A DNA stretch of 64,000 bases from Bradyrhizobium rifense. GTDB taxonomy: Bacteria > Pseudomonadota > Alphaproteobacteria > Rhizobiales > Xanthobacteraceae. The notes below the pieces were generated by a model, which was given only the letters and a program-made list of their open reading frames with translations, searched no databases and was not told the origin of the DNA. Both the position numbers and the translations under genes were made by a program. Positions within the stretch are counted from its first letter, which is position 1. Each line of letters begins with the position of its first letter. Below are positions 62,514 to 64,000 of the stretch, in pieces. The stretch is from NCBI RefSeq assembly GCF_008123425.1, contig NZ_VSSS01000020.1:1-64000 (forward strand), in the 5' to 3' direction.

Positions 62514-64000
62514 CTAGGCCGCCCGCACGCCGGCAACGAAAGTGCTGACCTCGTTCTCCAGCGATTGCAGCTTCTCGGTCAGGCGTCCGCTCGACTTCAG
62601 CACGAGGCCCGCGGCCTGGCCGGTCTCCGCCGTCGCATCGGTGACGCCGGAGATGTTTTGCGAGACCTGGTCGGTGCCAGAGGCTGCTTCCCGCACGCTG
62701 TGCGCAATGGCCTGCGTCGCGGCGCCCTGCTCTTCGACGGCAGCCGCGATCGACGAGGAGATCTCGTTGACCTCCATGATGGTCTTGCGAATGTTGTCGA
62801 TGTTGCCGACGACCTGGTTGGTTTCGGCCTGTATCGCGGTGATCTGTGCGCCGATCTCGTCGGTCGCCTTCGCGGTCTGGCTCGCCAGCGATTTCACCTC
62901 GCTCGCGACCACGGCAAAACCCCGGCCGGCTTCGCCTGCGCGCGCCGCTTCGATGGTGGCGTTGAGCGCGAGCAGGTTGGTCTGCGAGGCGATCTGGTTG
63001 ATGAGGTCGATGACCTCGCCGATCTTGTGGGCAGCGGCGGCCAGCCCCTGCACAGTGTCGTTGGTGCGCTGGCCGTCGGCGGCGGCCTTGTCGGCCACGG
63101 CAGCTGCCTGCGCGACGCGCTGGCTGATCTCGGTGATCGAGGACGACAGCTGGCCGGCGGCGGAGGCCACCGTCTGCACATTGCTCGAGGCCTGCTGGCA
63201 GGCTGTGGCGACGAAGCTCGCGCGATCGGTCGCCTTGTTCGCGGTCTCCGACATGCCCTTTGCTGCCTGCTGCATGGCGCGCGCCTCGTTGAAGACGTCG
63301 CGGACGACGGCCTGGACGCTCGCCTCGAACTTGCCGGCGAGATCGGTCATGGTCTTGCGCTTCTCGTCGTCGGCGCGCTGCTTCGATTCCTGCTGCTCGG
63401 CATGCATCCGGCCCACGGCCGATGCATTGTCCTTGAACACGGCGAGCGCCTTGGCGAGCCCACCGACCTCGTTGCTGAGGTTGGTGTAGGGCACTTCGAA
63501 GGCGCGGTCGCCCGCGGCGAGACGCTCGGTCAGGTCGGTGATTTTCGCGAGCGGCCTGGTCACGCTGCGGCCGATCACGAAGGAGCAGCCGAGCACGATC
63601 ACGAGCACCGCGAGGCATACCAGGCCGAACGTCATCGCATCCTGGTGGAAGACGGCGTCGACATCGTCGAGATAGATGCCGGTACCAACGATCCAGCCCC
63701 AGGGCGCAAAGCCCTTCACATAGGAAATCTTGGCAACGGGCTGGTCGAAGCCGGGCTTGGGCCAGAGGTAGCTGTAGAAACCCGCGCCCTGCGTTTTGAC
63801 GACGTCAACGAAGCCGGAGAACAGGCGGTTGCCCGTGGGGTCCTTCATGTCGGAGAGATCCTTGCCGTCAAGCTCGGGCTTGATCGGATGCATGATCATC
63901 TTCGCGGCCATGTCGTTCAGCCAGAAATACTCGACCTTGTCGTAACGCAGGCTCTTGATCTCCGCGATCGCAGCGGCCTGGGCCTGCTCGCGCGTGAGTT
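62514..64000 (-). CDS. Methyl-accepting chemotaxis protein, N-terminus beyond the window
   Basis: A receptor with the start cut off at the right edge; 495 residues are visible. The order is a Cache-type periplasmic domain (EYFWLNDMAAKMIMHPIKPELDGKDL, with YVKGFAPWGWIVGTGIYLDDV), a membrane helix (FGLVCLAVLVIVLGCSF), a HAMP domain, and the cytoplasmic signalling hairpin with the family tip (INQIASQTNLLALNATIEAARAGEAGRGFAVVASEVKSLA). Single-Cache domains of this type bind small organic acids. Stop at 62514 lies 12 bases from the racemase start. Confidence 0.93.
   Translation of the reverse strand, partial: LTREQAQAAAIAEIKSLRYDKVEYFWLNDMAAKMIMHPIKPELDGKDLSDMKDPTGNRLFSGFVDVVKTQGAGFYSYLWPKPGFDQPVAKISYVKGFAPWGWIVGTGIYLDDVDAVFHQDAMTFGLVCLAVLVIVLGCSFVIGRSVTRPLAKITDLTERLAAGDRAFEVPYTNLSNEVGGLAKALAVFKDNASAVGRMHAEQQESKQRADDEKRKTMTDLAGKFEASVQAVVRDVFNEARAMQQAAKGMSETANKATDRASFVATACQQASSNVQTVASAAGQLSSSITEISQRVAQAAAVADKAAADGQRTNDTVQGLAAAAHKIGEVIDLINQIASQTNLLALNATIEAARAGEAGRGFAVVASEVKSLASQTAKATDEIGAQITAIQAETNQVVGNIDNIRKTIMEVNEISSSIAAAVEEQGAATQAIAHSVREAASGTDQVSQNISGVTDATAETGQAAGLVLKSSGRLTEKLQSLENEVSTFVAGVRAA

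Noticed and set aside
1..64000. tRNA, rRNA, prophage or insertion-sequence genes
   Set aside because: No transposase, integrase or phage structural motif and no tRNA cloverleaf was noticed on reading through; a computed scan would be decisive.

Overview
The window is GC-rich, densely coded chromosomal DNA from an alphaproteobacterium, most likely Bradyrhizobium or a close Nitrobacteraceae relative. The signs are a roughly 1000-residue PutA without a DNA-binding domain beside an Lrp-type regulator, a YcjX/TIGR01620 pair, many acyl-CoA genes, and families of palindromic intergenic repeats of the kind common in that group. No rRNA or tRNA gene was seen, so the genus is an inference. I count 50 protein-coding genes. 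Two run off the ends: a thiamine-diphosphate enzyme on the left and a chemotaxis receptor on the right.

Layout. 1-8 kb: end of a benzoylformate-decarboxylase-like enzyme, an SDR divergent from a MarR regulator across a perfect palindrome, a second SDR, a PAQR/hemolysin III membrane protein, ycjX-ycjF, and a GT39-type glycosyltransferase. 8-12 kb: a membrane cyclase with cytochrome-b-like and 2Fe-2S modules, then sulfite dehydrogenase sorAB and a cold-shock gene. 12-19 kb: putR/putA, a Yellow/royal-jelly-type protein whose stop overlaps the putA stop, an HxlR regulator and a large TPR protein. 19-28 kb: a class III CoA-transferase, a GST, a 54-residue membrane protein, a CxxCH protein, a coupled cNMP-binding/metallo-hydrolase pair, and a lemA-TPM-TPM operon. 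28-36 kb: enoyl-CoA hydratase plus two acyl-CoA dehydrogenases, an orphan form II CoxL-like molybdoenzyme subunit, a DapA-family aldolase and an outer-membrane protein. 36-44 kb: YbjQ, a VOC protein, a degenerate HtrA homologue overlapping a LuxR-type regulator, a two-component system, a glycine/histidine-rich secreted protein and tex. 43.95-45.19 kb: a gene-free, repeat-rich stretch.

45-64 kb: a cyanuric-acid-hydrolase/barbiturase family enzyme with an amidase, a Lon-N/Clp-N protein with no ATPase, a double-hotdog thioesterase cut by an amber codon, an internally duplicated membrane protein, poxB, dgoA-dgoK, a flavin monooxygenase/flavin reductase pair, a sigma-54 activator, a single-chain acyl-CoA carboxylase, an Asp/Glu-racemase family protein lacking both cysteines, and the receptor.

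The strongest regulatory story is at 54.5-58.3 kb. A textbook -24/-12 sigma-54 promoter lies just upstream of the luciferase-like monooxygenase, a dyad that could be an activator site lies farther upstream, a strong stem-loop separates monooxygenase from reductase, and an AcoR-like sigma-54 activator is encoded convergently just after. I read this as an inducible two-component flavin oxygenase locus of unknown substrate. Other cases of altered machinery are the dead HtrA-like protein, the Lon-N/Clp-N fusion and the FeS-linked cyclase.
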